Below are positions 41,923 to 51,227 of a stretch of DNA of 64,000 bases, in pieces (the first letter of the stretch is position 1; each line of letters begins with the position of its first letter). Below the pieces are notes generated by a model, which saw only the letters and a program-made list of their open reading frames with translations, was not told the origin of the DNA and did not search any database. The position numbers were made by a program, and so were the translations under genes. The DNA is from CAVWDU01 sp963840725 (GTDB lineage: Bacteria; Pseudomonadota; Gammaproteobacteria; Pseudomonadales; Halieaceae): positions 930,001 through 994,000 of the forward strand of contig CAWIZY010000016.1 in NCBI GenBank assembly GCA_963840725.1, read 5' to 3'.

Positions 41923-44900
41923 GTGAATCTCACCGCCCAGTCACTAAAAAATCCCGCCGGGGTGGCGGTGGTTATTGCGATTGTTCTGTGCTTCGGTGTT
42001 TTCAGTCTGTACAAGCTGCCGATACAGCTGTTTCCCGACATTGAGAATCCGCGCATCAGCATCCAGACCGCCTGGCGCGCCGCCTCACCCCGCGAGGTGG
42101 AGTCGGAAATCATTGAGCCGATTGAAGCGGTGTTACGCGGCCTGCCCGGACTCAAGGAGATGGGCGCTTATGCCAATGCCGGTAATGCGTGGGTAAATCT
42201 CGAGTTTGGTCTGGATACCGATATGCAGCGCACCCTGATGGAGGTCATCGCTCGCATGAACCGGCTGGACCCCCTGCCCCGGGACGCTACGCAGCCTGTC
42301 ATCATGCTCGGGGGTGGGAACGGCGACACCCCGGCCCTGACCTACTTCTTTCTGCAACTCCTGCCGGGGACACCTGGCACCATTCACGATTACATCCAGT
42401 TCGTCGAGGACGTCGTGCGGCCCGCCATCGAAGCGGTGCCCGGCGTGGCGCGGGTCGGCGTATCTGAGAACACCCGGGGCGCTGAACGCGAACTGGAAAT
42501 CCTGTTTGACCCCTACCGGGCAGCGCAACTCGGGATACCCCTGCCCGATACCGCCGCCCGGCTGGGGCAATCCAATGACGTCAGCGGCGGCTTCGTGGAA
42601 GTAGGAAGGCGCCAATATACGCTGCGATTCACCGGGCGCTACGAGCCAGAGGATCTGGCCGAGTTCGTGCTGGAATGGCGCGATGGCAGACCGATAAAAC
42701 TGGGCGATATCGCCACCATTCGCGTGACCCGCGGCGATCAGGTGCTGACCAACACCCAGAACGGAAACCCGGCCATCTCGATACGCGTCGACAAAGAGAA
42801 CAGCGCCAACGCACTGCAGACACTGAACCAGGTGAAAGCCGTGGTTGAAACGTTAAACGCCAGCCAGGTCCAGCAGCGTGGCCTGGTGCTGGTGCAGTCC
42901 TTCGATGCATCGGTATTTATCAATCGGGCCATCAATCTGGTGACCAGCAACATCGTGCTGGGCATTTTGCTGGCGGTGGGCATCCTCTGGTGGTTCCTGC
43001 GCCGCTTCAGAGCCACGCTTATTGTCGCCGCAGCCATTCCCATCTCGCTTCTGGCTACCTTCGTGGTGCTGCAACTGGGCGGGCGCACACTCAATGTCAT
43101 CTCTCTGGCGGGGCTGGCATTTGCGGTGGGCATGGTGCTGGATGCCGCTATCGTGGTACTTGAAAACGTGGTGCGGCTGCGCGCGGCGGGCAAGGACGCA
43201 CACAAGGCTTCACTGCAGGCAACGCGCCAGGTTTGGGGCGCACTGTTGGCCTCCACCGCTACAACGGTAGCAATATTTCTGCCGGTGGTGTTTATGCGCG
43301 AAGTGGAAGGCCAGCTGTTTGGCGACCTGGCGATAACGATTGCCATCGCCGTGGTAGTGTCGCTGTTGGTGGCGGTCACCGTGCTACCGCTGGCGGCGAA
43401 AATCTGGCTGCCTGGAGAACCCGCCCAGGACCGGCATGCCCGGCTGTGGCAACGCATCGCCACTTTTATCATGCGCCTCACGGGCTCGCCAAAAAAACGT
43501 TGGGCACTGGCCACGTTGCTGATCGCTACTCCGCTGGTGGCCAGCTATGCCCTGATGCCGGAGCTGGACTATCTGCCGCCGGTGAAACGGGACGCAGTGG
43601 ATGCCTACTTCCAGTTTCCCCCCGGTATCGGCGACCGCACCGTCGCCGAGGAATATGTGCAGGTGATCGATAAACGCATGGCGCCCTACATGAGCGGTGA
43701 GCGCGAGCCCGCACTAAAAAACTACTATATCCTCACCTGGGGTGACGGCGGGGGACTCGGCGCCCGGGTTAAAGACCAGACCCGGGTGAAACAAATGGAG
43801 CAGATCATCAACGAGGAGATCTTCGCGGATCTGCCAGACTTGCGCCACTTTGCCTCGCAGGGGAATCTATTCGGCGGTTTCGGAGGCGACCGACAGGTGT
43901 CAATTCACCTGCAATCGCGCGACCGGGATGCCCTGGCCCAGGCCGCAAGGCTGGGAGAAGACCTGCTGGCGAAAGCGCTGCCCGCTGCGAACGTGCAGGT
44001 CAACCCGGGGCTGGAGCTCTCGGAGCCCGAGTTACGCCTCAAGCCCAATGACCGGCGCATCGCCGAGGTGGGCTGGGCCCGACGCGACCTGGGTCTGCTG
44101 GTGCGAGCGATGGGCGACGGGCTCTATGTCGGTGAACATTTCGACGGCGAAAAGCGCATGAACATTATCCTTCGCGCCAGTCCCTGGGAGTCCCCCGAGG
44201 AACTGGCCGCGATGCCGGTAGCCACGCCCTCTGGCGCAGTAATGCCGCTGGCGGAACTGGTTGATATCGAACGCACGGTGGGGCCTAGCCAGCTCGCCCG
44301 CCTCAACAGCCGACGCACCATTACCCTGGGTATTCGTCCACCCGACGATATGTCCCTGGAACATATCATGACGACCCTCAAGCAGGAGGTAGAACCCCAG
44401 CTGCAGGCCGCGATGCCCGCCGATGGCAATATCCTCTATGGCGGCAGTGCCAACGCCCTGACCCGGGCGATCAAATCCATGGGCATGAATTTCGGGCTGG
44501 CCCTGCTAGTGCTGTTCCTGCTGATGGCGGCGCTGTTTCGGTCGCCCAAGGACGCGGCTCTGGTGTTGCTGGCCATGCCTCTGGCCATGGTTGGCGGCAT
44601 GCTGGCCCTGCGGATCATTAACCTGATGGCCTTCCAGCCGCTGGATCTGCTGACCATGATAGGTTTTGTCATCCTGCTTGGTCTGGTGGTTAACAACGCC
44701 ATATTGCTGGTGCACCAGACCCGCAGCGCCGAGCGCGAGGGTATCAGTCGCCACCAGGCAGTAGAACAGGCTCTGCTTACCCGACTGCGGCCCATTTTCA
44801 TGAGCACCCTCACCAGTATATTCGGCATGTTGCCGCTATTGCTGATGCCCGGCGCCGGCAGTGTTATCTATCGCGGCCTGGCCGCGGTCATCGTCGGCGG

Positions 44901-45030
44901 TATGTGTGTCAGTACCCTTTTTACCCTGTTGCTGCTGCCCTGCTTTCTGCGCATGGGCGAACGGACCAGTGGCGTTATCATCGGCGCCGGTGCTGAAAAA
45001 CCGGCGCCGGCCCTTAAATCGGTCGCCTGA
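41923..45030 (+). CDS. RND-type efflux permease (AcrB/HAE-like)
   Basis: A 1035-aa inner-membrane transporter. The start is a GTG at 41923 (MNLTAQSLKNPAGVAVVIAI) with GGGAG just upstream. Typical parts: the first helix with LYKLPIQLFPDIENPRISIQ, the duplicated periplasmic loops, TM4 with GLAFAVGMVLDAAIVVLENV (only one of the two Asp of AcrB's DD pair is present), and the second half with TMIGFVILLGLVVNNAILLV. It exports compounds with proton exchange. Unusually, the adaptor gene follows the permease gene, 25 bp downstream, and no outer-membrane TolC-like gene is nearby. Confidence 0.95.
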   Translation: MNLTAQSLKNPAGVAVVIAIVLCFGVFSLYKLPIQLFPDIENPRISIQTAWRAASPREVESEIIEPIEAVLRGLPGLKEMGAYANAGNAWVNLEFGLDTDMQRTLMEVIARMNRLDPLPRDATQPVIMLGGGNGDTPALTYFFLQLLPGTPGTIHDYIQFVEDVVRPAIEAVPGVARVGVSENTRGAERELEILFDPYRAAQLGIPLPDTAARLGQSNDVSGGFVEVGRRQYTLRFTGRYEPEDLAEFVLEWRDGRPIKLGDIATIRVTRGDQVLTNTQNGNPAISIRVDKENSANALQTLNQVKAVVETLNASQVQQRGLVLVQSFDASVFINRAINLVTSNIVLGILLAVGILWWFLRRFRATLIVAAAIPISLLATFVVLQLGGRTLNVISLAGLAFAVGMVLDAAIVVLENVVRLRAAGKDAHKASLQATRQVWGALLASTATTVAIFLPVVFMREVEGQLFGDLAITIAIAVVVSLLVAVTVLPLAAKIWLPGEPAQDRHARLWQRIATFIMRLTGSPKKRWALATLLIATPLVASYALMPELDYLPPVKRDAVDAYFQFPPGIGDRTVAEEYVQVIDKRMAPYMSGEREPALKNYYILTWGDGGGLGARVKDQTRVKQMEQIINEEIFADLPDLRHFASQGNLFGGFGGDRQVSIHLQSRDRDALAQAARLGEDLLAKALPAANVQVNPGLELSEPELRLKPNDRRIAEVGWARRDLGLLVRAMGDGLYVGEHFDGEKRMNIILRASPWESPEELAAMPVATPSGAVMPLAELVDIERTVGPSQLARLNSRRTITLGIRPPDDMSLEHIMTTLKQEVEPQLQAAMPADGNILYGGSANALTRAIKSMGMNFGLALLVLFLLMAALFRSPKDAALVLLAMPLAMVGGMLALRIINLMAFQPLDLLTMIGFVILLGLVVNNAILLVHQTRSAEREGISRHQAVEQALLTRLRPIFMSTLTSIFGMLPLLLMPGAGSVIYRGLAAVIVGGMCVSTLFTLLLLPCFLRMGERTSGVIIGAGAEKPAPALKSVA

Positions 45031-45055
45031 GTCAGCCACCGAGTGGAGAATCCCT

Positions 45056-46102
45056 ATGCATAAACTGGCTAGCTTCATTACTGTGCTGCTGCTGGCTGCA
45101 TCAGCCAACGGGCAACCGCCCCCGGCGGGGGTCGAACTGGGGACCGTCACCGCGGGCAACAGCAGCCCGGTTATTCGCCTGCCCGGCTCAGTGCTCAGCG
45201 TGCGCGACGCCCACATCGCGGCAGAGCTTAACGGCAGGCTGACCTGGGTCGCCGAGGTTGGCGTGGAGGTAAAAAAGGGCGAACCGGTTGCCCTGATCGA
45301 CTCTCACCTGCTGGCCCTGCAGCTGCGCAACGACGAAGCGCAAATTGCACGTATCCAGGCGGATATCAACTATAACCAACGACAGCGAAAGCGGCTGCAG
45401 CGGCTGGCGCAACAGAACAATACCGCCCGCTCAGAGCTGGACCAGATGGAATCCGGGCTGGCTATGCTGGCTCAGGAGCTGCGCATCGCCGAAGTAAACA
45501 GGGACCGCACCCTCTATGATCTGCAGCGCAGTGAGGTCAGCGCACCCTTCGACGGCGTCGTGGCCAGCCGTGAGATGAGTGCAGGGGAGTACACCACTAC
45601 CGGTAGCGCCCTGGTGCGGCTGGTAGACACCCGGGCGCTGGAGATCAGCGTCAGTGCGCCCCTGCGTGTGGCGCGATTCAACCAGCCCGGCGACCAGGTG
45701 CACATCGAGGCCGACGGTCACCGCTTTGTCAGTACCATTCGCGGCGCTGTTCCGGTGGGAGACAGCCGCTCGCGGATGATGGAGTTGCGACTGCTGGCCG
45801 AGCCCGACCGGCTGATTATTGGCGAGGCGGTGACCGTTGCCCTGCCGGAAGGCCAACCTGAGAGTGTGCTTAACATTCCCCGTGACGCACTGGTTTTGCG
45901 CAATGAGCAGACCTTTGTCTATCTGATTGCAGCAGACGACACGGCGGTGAAAATACCGGTGGTTACCGGCGCAGGCTACGACGACACAATAGCCGTGACC
46001 GGCGACTTGCAGGTCGGTTCCCGGGTTGTCATCCGCGGCGCAGAGCGCCTGCGCGAAGGGCAGAAAGTGAAGATCATTCAGCACCACCTCGCGGGCTATT
46101 GA
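45056..46102 (+). CDS. RND efflux periplasmic adaptor (MFP)
   Basis: Encodes 348 aa from the ATG at 45056 (MHKLASFITVLLLAASANGQ), a signal peptide. The lipoyl half is IAAELNGRLTWVAEVGVEVK and KGEPVALIDSHLLALQLRND, the coiled-coil hairpin covers about residues 100-150, and the second lipoyl half is VSAPFDGVVASREMSAGEYT. The C-terminal beta-barrel ends with VGSRVVIRGAERLREGQKVK. It lies downstream of its permease in one operon and bridges the pump to an outer-membrane channel encoded elsewhere. Confidence 0.94.
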   Translation: MHKLASFITVLLLAASANGQPPPAGVELGTVTAGNSSPVIRLPGSVLSVRDAHIAAELNGRLTWVAEVGVEVKKGEPVALIDSHLLALQLRNDEAQIARIQADINYNQRQRKRLQRLAQQNNTARSELDQMESGLAMLAQELRIAEVNRDRTLYDLQRSEVSAPFDGVVASREMSAGEYTTTGSALVRLVDTRALEISVSAPLRVARFNQPGDQVHIEADGHRFVSTIRGAVPVGDSRSRMMELRLLAEPDRLIIGEAVTVALPEGQPESVLNIPRDALVLRNEQTFVYLIAADDTAVKIPVVTGAGYDDTIAVTGDLQVGSRVVIRGAERLREGQKVKIIQHHLAGY

Positions 46103-46195
46103 GCCCGACGACTGAATACGGCCCTGGCAGCTGCCGATGGGCTTGTTGACCGCAAGACGTTATCATTTGGCCCTCGCCCGCCACCTGAGATCGCC

Positions 46196-47755
46196 ATGCC
46201 CCCGCCAGGCGCCATTGCCACCGGCCACCCTGTTACCTCTGCCGCTGCAGCCGAGATACTGTGCGAGGGTGGCAACGCCTTTGACGCCATTATTGCCGCA
46301 CACTTTACTGCCTGCGTGGTCGAACCCGTACTGGCTTCCCTGGGGGGAGGCGGCTATCTCATGGCGGCACCCGAGAGCGCGCAAGCCCGGGTCTATGATT
46401 TCTTCGCTCAAACTCCCATAAGCTCGCAACAGCACGAGCTGGACTTTTTCCCGGTGTCGGTAGATTTCGGGACAACGCGTCAGGAGTTCCATATCGGACT
46501 GGGTTCAATTGCCACACCGGGCAGCGTAAAGGGGATGTTCGCCATTCACCGGGACCTGGGCACACTGCCCATGCAACGACTTATGGAACCGGCCGTGCGG
46601 GCGGCGAGAGAGGGCGTTCGCATCAGCGCCATGCAGGCCTATATCATCGATGTGGTCAGCCCCATATATTTGCACACGGCAGTCACCCGCGCCCTGTTTG
46701 GCAGTCAGGCAGTGCCCGGTAAAACCCTGCAGCCCGGGGAGACTCTGTATCAGCCCGCACAGGCGGATACCCTGGAGGCCCTGGGCCGGGAGGGGGCAGA
46801 CCTGTTTTATCAGGGCGAGATCGCCCGCGAAATCGTGCAGCAATGCCGGGACGGTGGACTGCTCACCGCTGACGATCTGGCCGGCTACGAGGTCGCAATT
46901 CGACCACCCCTGACCCGGCAATACCGGGGCGCAACCCTGCTGCTGAACCCCCCGCCCTCCTCGGGTGGCACACTGATTGCGGTGGCCCTGGCTCTACTTG
47001 ATCAGTCTCTGCTACAACAGCCCCAGTCAGTGCAGCCATCGCCACAGCAGAGCGCGGCACGGGTGACCCACGCTCAGCTCGCCGTCGCAATGGCCGCCAC
47101 CAACCGGGCACGCGTAGCACTGGGGACCGGAGGCAGCAGGGAAATGAACGCACTGCTCAATGACGAGCTGCTGCAGACGCACCGCCGTGAGATCAGCGAG
47201 CACCCCCTGGTTACCCGTGGCACCACCCAGATGAGCGTGGTGGATGGGGCCGGCAATCTGGCCTCGATGACGGTCAGCAATGGCGAGGGCTGCGGCCAGC
47301 TGGTGCCCGGCACCGGCGTCATGCTGAACAACATGCTGGGCGAGGAAGACATCAATCCCGACGGGTTCTTCCACTGGCCCGGGAATACCCGTATGACATC
47401 GATGATGGCCCCCACCATCGCTTACCTCAACGGCGGGCAGGCAGTGCTGGGCTCCGGTGGCTCCAACCGACTGCGCAGTGCGATTCTGCAGGTGATTCTC
47501 AACCTGGTGGAACACTGCATGACCATTCACGATGCGGTCAGTGCGCCGAGGATGCACGCGGAGACCGGGCAGCTGCATCTGGAGCCCGGTGCCTGGCCGG
47601 ACGCGCCAGCAGACATGCGGCCCGAATTCGACCAGGTTAGACACTGGCAGGCACAAAATCTCTACTTTGGTGGTGTGCACACGGTGTGGCGTGGCCCCAA
47701 CGTGCTCCAGGCGGCTGGCGACCCCCGCCGGGGCGGCGCTGCTATCGTTCTGTAG
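46196..47755 (+). CDS. Gamma-glutamyltransferase-family protein
   Basis: A 519-aa member of the GGT family of N-terminal nucleophile hydrolases. Motifs: IATGHPVTSAAAAEILCEGG and NAFDAIIAAHFTACVVEPVL, a GGGGYL loop, and the autoprocessing and nucleophile Thr in PLVTRGTTQMSVVDGAGNLA (TTQMSVV). Beyond that lie VLNNMLGEEDINPDGF-like substrate-site elements. No signal peptide is visible from the chosen ATG at 46196 (MPPPGAIATGHPV), so it may be cytoplasmic, unlike E. coli GGT. A cupin gene follows 115 bp later. Confidence 0.88.
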   Translation: MPPPGAIATGHPVTSAAAAEILCEGGNAFDAIIAAHFTACVVEPVLASLGGGGYLMAAPESAQARVYDFFAQTPISSQQHELDFFPVSVDFGTTRQEFHIGLGSIATPGSVKGMFAIHRDLGTLPMQRLMEPAVRAAREGVRISAMQAYIIDVVSPIYLHTAVTRALFGSQAVPGKTLQPGETLYQPAQADTLEALGREGADLFYQGEIAREIVQQCRDGGLLTADDLAGYEVAIRPPLTRQYRGATLLLNPPPSSGGTLIAVALALLDQSLLQQPQSVQPSPQQSAARVTHAQLAVAMAATNRARVALGTGGSREMNALLNDELLQTHRREISEHPLVTRGTTQMSVVDGAGNLASMTVSNGEGCGQLVPGTGVMLNNMLGEEDINPDGFFHWPGNTRMTSMMAPTIAYLNGGQAVLGSGGSNRLRSAILQVILNLVEHCMTIHDAVSAPRMHAETGQLHLEPGAWPDAPADMRPEFDQVRHWQAQNLYFGGVHTVWRGPNVLQAAGDPRRGGAAIVL

Positions 47756-47869
47756 CTGCGCACTGCTGAAAGCACATCTGGCCGACAAACTGGCTGATTG
47801 TGCGGGCGCGTTCTATTATTCGGTGGCCACCAGGGGCTGCGCTTTGGCCGCTACTCAACAGGAGATCAT

Positions 47870-48238
47870 ATGAAGGCCACTATTATCCAACTGGCACAAT
47901 TGGAGGAGTATTTTTTCGCCGAGGGCTGCTATATCACCGAGCTCTCGACCGGCGTCCAGGACCCCGAACTGTCAATCGCCCGGGCGAGACTCACGCCGGG
48001 CAAAACCACACGCCTGCACAGCCTGATACAAACAGCCGAGCGCTATGTGATCCTCGAGGGATCGGGGCTGGTCGAGATTGGCGAGTTGCCACCCAGCCAG
48101 GTAAGCGCGGGTGACGTGGTGCTTATTCCACCGGAGGTGCCACAGCGCATCACCAACACGGCCGCCATCGACCTGGTATTCCTGGCGCTGTGCACACCGC
48201 CCTTCACTGAACAGGTTTATCGCGACCTCGAAGAATAA
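47870..48238 (+). CDS. Cupin-domain protein
   Basis: A 122-aa single-domain cupin from the ATG at 47870, which has an AGGAG site at good spacing (AGGAGATCAT-ATG). Motif 1 is LHSLIQTAERYVILEGSGLV (His followed by Glu) and motif 2 is VSAGDVVLIPPEVPQRITNT. One of the usual metal-binding His of motif 1 is replaced (LHSLIQT), so the metal site may be altered. It overlaps the 3' end of the opposite-strand nrsF gene by 35 bp. Confidence 0.85.
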   Translation: MKATIIQLAQLEEYFFAEGCYITELSTGVQDPELSIARARLTPGKTTRLHSLIQTAERYVILEGSGLVEIGELPPSQVSAGDVVLIPPEVPQRITNTAAIDLVFLALCTPPFTEQVYRDLEE

Positions 48239-48857
48239 GCCAACCCAGCGGCACCGCCAGCGCCGCGACCCCAAGACCCGGGGCGATGTGGAACTTGAGA
48301 ATATGCCCGGGAATGTACATGCAGGCCAACTGCATATACAGGGCCGGCAACAGACCCGCAGTGAGGCCCAACCAAAGCGCCGCGCGCCCCGGTTGCAGGG
48401 CATACAGCCGCCTCGCGAGCAGAAAAGCTAAGGCCAGCGGCACCAGTGCAAACAGGAAAGTCTCCACCACACAGTGGGGTCGCTTGCCGAGCATGGAGGG
48501 CTCCAGGGCCGGGCTGAATAGCCCGAACAGGTAGCACCCGACCCAGCCGCACAATAGCAGGGTTGCAAGCAGCCTCATTCGACGCGACAGTGCCCCGGGT
48601 ATGGCAGCCCTGAAACCCACCAAGGCAGCCACAGTGAGCGCCAGCAGGCCAAGCAAGGTCTCCGCCAGGAACCGCGGTTGCGTCGCCAACTGCTCCAGGG
48701 CTGTGGGACGCAAAGGGCCAAAAAAGTGGGTGACAGCGATCACGTACAAGCCACTCAGCATCAGCCAGATAAGCGCCAGTCGATTAATCGCACCGACCGG
48801 CTTGACCGGCGGCACATTGTTACTCAATCCATCGATGAGCGCCTGGCGATCAGTCAT
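48204..48857 (-). CDS. NrsF/DUF1109-family anti-sigma factor, membrane
   Basis: A 217-aa protein with six hydrophobic helices (the first RLALIWLMLSGLYVIAVTHF, the last GLGVAALAVPLGWLILRG). It matches the DUF1109/NrsF family, membrane anti-sigma factors that inhibit SigF-type ECF sigma factors; a Cys pair in LLLCGWVGCYLFGL fits. It overlaps the upstream sigma gene by 4 bp. The 3' end overlaps the convergent cupin gene by 35 bp. The conserved Cys residues of family members are thought to sense oxidation. Confidence 0.85.
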   Translation of the reverse strand: MTDRQALIDGLSNNVPPVKPVGAINRLALIWLMLSGLYVIAVTHFFGPLRPTALEQLATQPRFLAETLLGLLALTVAALVGFRAAIPGALSRRMRLLATLLLCGWVGCYLFGLFSPALEPSMLGKRPHCVVETFLFALVPLALAFLLARRLYALQPGRAALWLGLTAGLLPALYMQLACMYIPGHILKFHIAPGLGVAALAVPLGWLILRGRDKPVQ

Positions 48858-49432
48858 CGCGCATCCATCTCCAGCAAGTGCTTGAGCTTGCCTATGGCAC
48901 GGTGCACACGAACCTTCACCGCACCTTCAGAAATGTGCAGTTGATCCGCCGCCTCCGCAGTGCTCAGGCCCACAATCTTGGTCAGGGTAATTGCCTCCCG
49001 GTGTTGGCGAGACAGCGCCTCCATCAATCGCCCGCTGGCCAGGGCTGAGTCCGGTGCATCGCACTGGCTGACCCCGGCATCGATCTGTGCCGACTGCTGG
49101 CGCTGTTCCACGATCTGTTTTTGGTGAGTTTGCTTGCGCAGGGCATCAATCGCCTTGTAGCGCACAATGGCAAATAGCCAGGGACGAAAGGGCCGATCAA
49201 GGGAGTAAGTATGGCGCGCCTGATGAACAGCCAGCAAGGATTCCTGCACACAATCCTCAACAAAATGCTGCTGGCCGAAGCGGCTGCACAGGTAACGATG
49301 GATGGCAGCGCCCACCTCGGTGAGCAACTGCCGGTAGTCCGCGTCACAACCACGCTGGGCGCTGGCCATCAGCAGCGCCCAGCGCTGCTCATCGTCGTCC
49401 CTGCTGATCGTGTCGCTATCAGCCATTCGCAC
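48854..49432 (-). CDS. ECF RNA polymerase sigma factor (SigF-like)
   Basis: A 192-aa ECF sigma factor. Region 2 is DYRQLLTEVGAAIHRYLCSR, VQESLLAVHQARHTYSLDRP and FRPWLFAIVRYKAIDALRKQ; region 4 is LSRQHREAITLTKIVGLSTA and EAADQLHISEGAVKVRVHRA. It is translationally coupled to the anti-sigma gene (4-bp overlap). The spondin-domain gene lies upstream in the same direction with a 49-bp gap, so it may be part of the regulon or operon. Confidence 0.93.
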   Translation of the reverse strand: MRMADSDTISRDDDEQRWALLMASAQRGCDADYRQLLTEVGAAIHRYLCSRFGQQHFVEDCVQESLLAVHQARHTYSLDRPFRPWLFAIVRYKAIDALRKQTHQKQIVEQRQQSAQIDAGVSQCDAPDSALASGRLMEALSRQHREAITLTKIVGLSTAEAADQLHISEGAVKVRVHRAIGKLKHLLEMDAR

Positions 49433-49481
49433 CCATCGCCGCGCCCCTGATGGCGCGGCCCGGTTGGATCACGCGCTCCTC

Positions 49482-50141
49482 TTAGTGGACTATTTGGACC
49501 CTCACAACAGCCACCGGGTTCCGCCAGTCATAGGCCATTGGCCCGATTATTTGAAACCCGTCTTCATCCATGTCGCCGAGATCGTGGATGCCGTTGCCGA
49601 TATGCACCATCCCCTCACCGGAATCGACCGAGACGCCCTCGCCACCGCAGAGTGGACCGGGAATATTGCGGCAGTTCTGGTCATTGACCTCGGTGCCCGC
49701 GTCATAGGCCAGGGCCATAAACTGCTTGGAGCCACTTTTGGGCAGCCTGACACCATTGAGCGCGACAAAGTTGTCATTGGTGGGAAGCAACATACCCGCC
49801 AGACTGAGGCGGCTGCGCCGGACCTCACCCTCTATGGTAACCGTAGCGGACTCGCCGGGGCCCAGCAATGCGCCGTTGGTCTGGATGTCGCTGGCGTCGT
49901 TCTCCGCCTGAGCCTGAATCATTGAGGTGTCGCCCCCCTCGGCCATGGCCTCCAGCGCCTCGTCAGCCGCCGATCCCAGGCTGAACATCTCGTAACGTTT
50001 TCTGTGAGCGATCACCACCAGGGGCGTAAACGTCTGGGCGGCGGTAATATTGGTGACGGTCACTTCCCAGGTCGCGGCACTGGTTGGCAGTGCAGCGCTC
50101 GCTACAGCCGCGCCCAAAAAGAAAAGAGTGTGCTTCCGCAT
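49482..50141 (-). CDS. Secreted spondin-domain protein
   Basis: Encodes 219 aa from the ATG at 50141 (MRKHTLFFLGAAVASAALPT); the frame extends to 50186 but the shorter start begins the signal peptide. The mature part begins WEVTVTNITAAQTFTPLVVI and ends in DWRNPVAVVRVQIVH, the typical spondin (spondin_N) fold. A conserved acidic patch HNxxGxxD-like region is in MVHIGNGIHDLGDMDEDGFQ. It is a presumably periplasmic or exported protein, co-directional with the sigma/anti-sigma pair. Confidence 0.82.
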   Translation of the reverse strand: MRKHTLFFLGAAVASAALPTSAATWEVTVTNITAAQTFTPLVVIAHRKRYEMFSLGSAADEALEAMAEGGDTSMIQAQAENDASDIQTNGALLGPGESATVTIEGEVRRSRLSLAGMLLPTNDNFVALNGVRLPKSGSKQFMALAYDAGTEVNDQNCRNIPGPLCGGEGVSVDSGEGMVHIGNGIHDLGDMDEDGFQIIGPMAYDWRNPVAVVRVQIVH

Positions 50142-50395
50142 GGTACTTGCCTCATAAATTGGATGGGTGTACCAACGTATTCGCACGCTACGGGTGAAAG
50201 GTTACAGGGCGCAGAAATATTTTTTTGGACCGAGCCTGTTCGGGATATAGACGGCGTAGGACGAAGCAACCCGGTGGGCTGCCAACTGGCCTGGTGCACC
50301 AGAGCGCCTCAAATATGCTGAAGCCTTGGGGAATCTTTCGTAAGCCCTCTGGCACCAGATCGTGACCTCTTAATTGAAGCGTCAAATTTATGCCT

Positions 50396-50527
50396 TCATT
50401 TTGCGGCGTCAAAGGATGGTCTGAGCAAGTACTCAGGAGCTTGGAATCCAAGATATACCCAACTGCCGGCGCCAACCGCAAAGAGGGCAACAACGAGTGC
50501 GATAGTTACTGCTCCTCGTTTCGTCAT
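50396..50527 (-). pseudogene. Short N-terminal-type fragment, membrane-anchored start
   Basis: MTKRGAVTIALVVALFAVGA is a signal-anchor, followed by GSWVYLGFQAPEYLLRPSFD, AAK and a TGA stop. The pattern (hydrophobic helix, then P.YLL...AAK) resembles the N-terminus of class-C-beta-lactamase-like hydrolases. Because it stops after 43 codons, it is either a fragment or a tiny membrane protein. Confidence 0.3.
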
Positions 50528-50612
50528 ATCGACTCAATGCAAGACAGAGGCGGTCGCTCGTGAAATCGATTCCTGTATCGCCTTCTCGATCACCACGTCT
50601 CAATCAAGCGAA

Positions 50613-50780
50613 CTATCGAAACGCCCGGACAAGCCGCTTCAGGAATTCAGCATCAGGGTATTCGGTAGCCCCGTCCAGGATATTCCATCCGTATAAAATC
50701 CCGATAACGTTGTCTTCTGGGAGAAGGAACAGTCTCTGGCCAGCCCAGCCACGGGCGACAGCGTGATGGCACATCCGCCG
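50613..50780 (-). pseudogene. Serine hydrolase C-terminal fragment
   Basis: The frame ends VARGWAGQRLFLLPEDNVIG, ILYGWNILDGATEYPDAEFL, KRLVRAFR and a TAG at 50613-50615. It corresponds to the last strand and helix of beta-lactamase-related serine hydrolases (GWGGQxxxVxP). Upstream of it no continuing frame is seen. It lies upstream of the N-terminal-type fragment on the same strand, so these two do not belong to a single intact gene. Confidence 0.45.
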
Positions 50781-51227
50781 CCCAGTTTTGGAGTCGTTCT
50801 TTCATGCTACTCCCCTGCGCAGATAGTCGGCGGTGACGAATGTGCTAAATTAACTCAAAAACTAATGCGTCCGGTAAGTGATCAGGAGTGAACTACGCAG
50901 ACATCATAACCAAGACGGCAGCTAACTGCTCGACAGCGGTCGTCCGGACGACGCTCGGAGACGCCGCTTTACCGACCCAGTTTGCCGGGAGCGGACACTT
51001 GGCCTGTGTCATGAGAAATGGCCGATTGAATCCATACCTCAAAGCGGACACTCGCAGAGAAACTGGTTCGGTGGTCTACACGACCGCAATCTGCCAGTAG
51101 CGGCCGCCCACATCAGGAAGCACTATCCAATCGCTACGGTGATAAACCATCACTGGCTTGAGTAGCGTCTTTCCCATGCTGCCCGCGGCTACTTTGGAGA
51201 GGGCATCACTCCAAACTCTATGTTCGC

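Larger units (their letters stand above)
50142..51227. other. Degraded region with hydrolase fragments
   Basis: About 1.1 kb without a full gene. It holds a 43-codon N-terminal-like frame (50396-50527) and a C-terminal fragment of a serine hydrolase (50613-50780), both on the minus strand. The rest (50781-51227) shows no recognisable feature. Confidence 0.5.

Noticed and set aside
45431..46087. 218-codon minus-strand frame over the adaptor gene
   Set aside because: Antisense shadow of the membrane-fusion protein; rich in His/Gln and without motifs.
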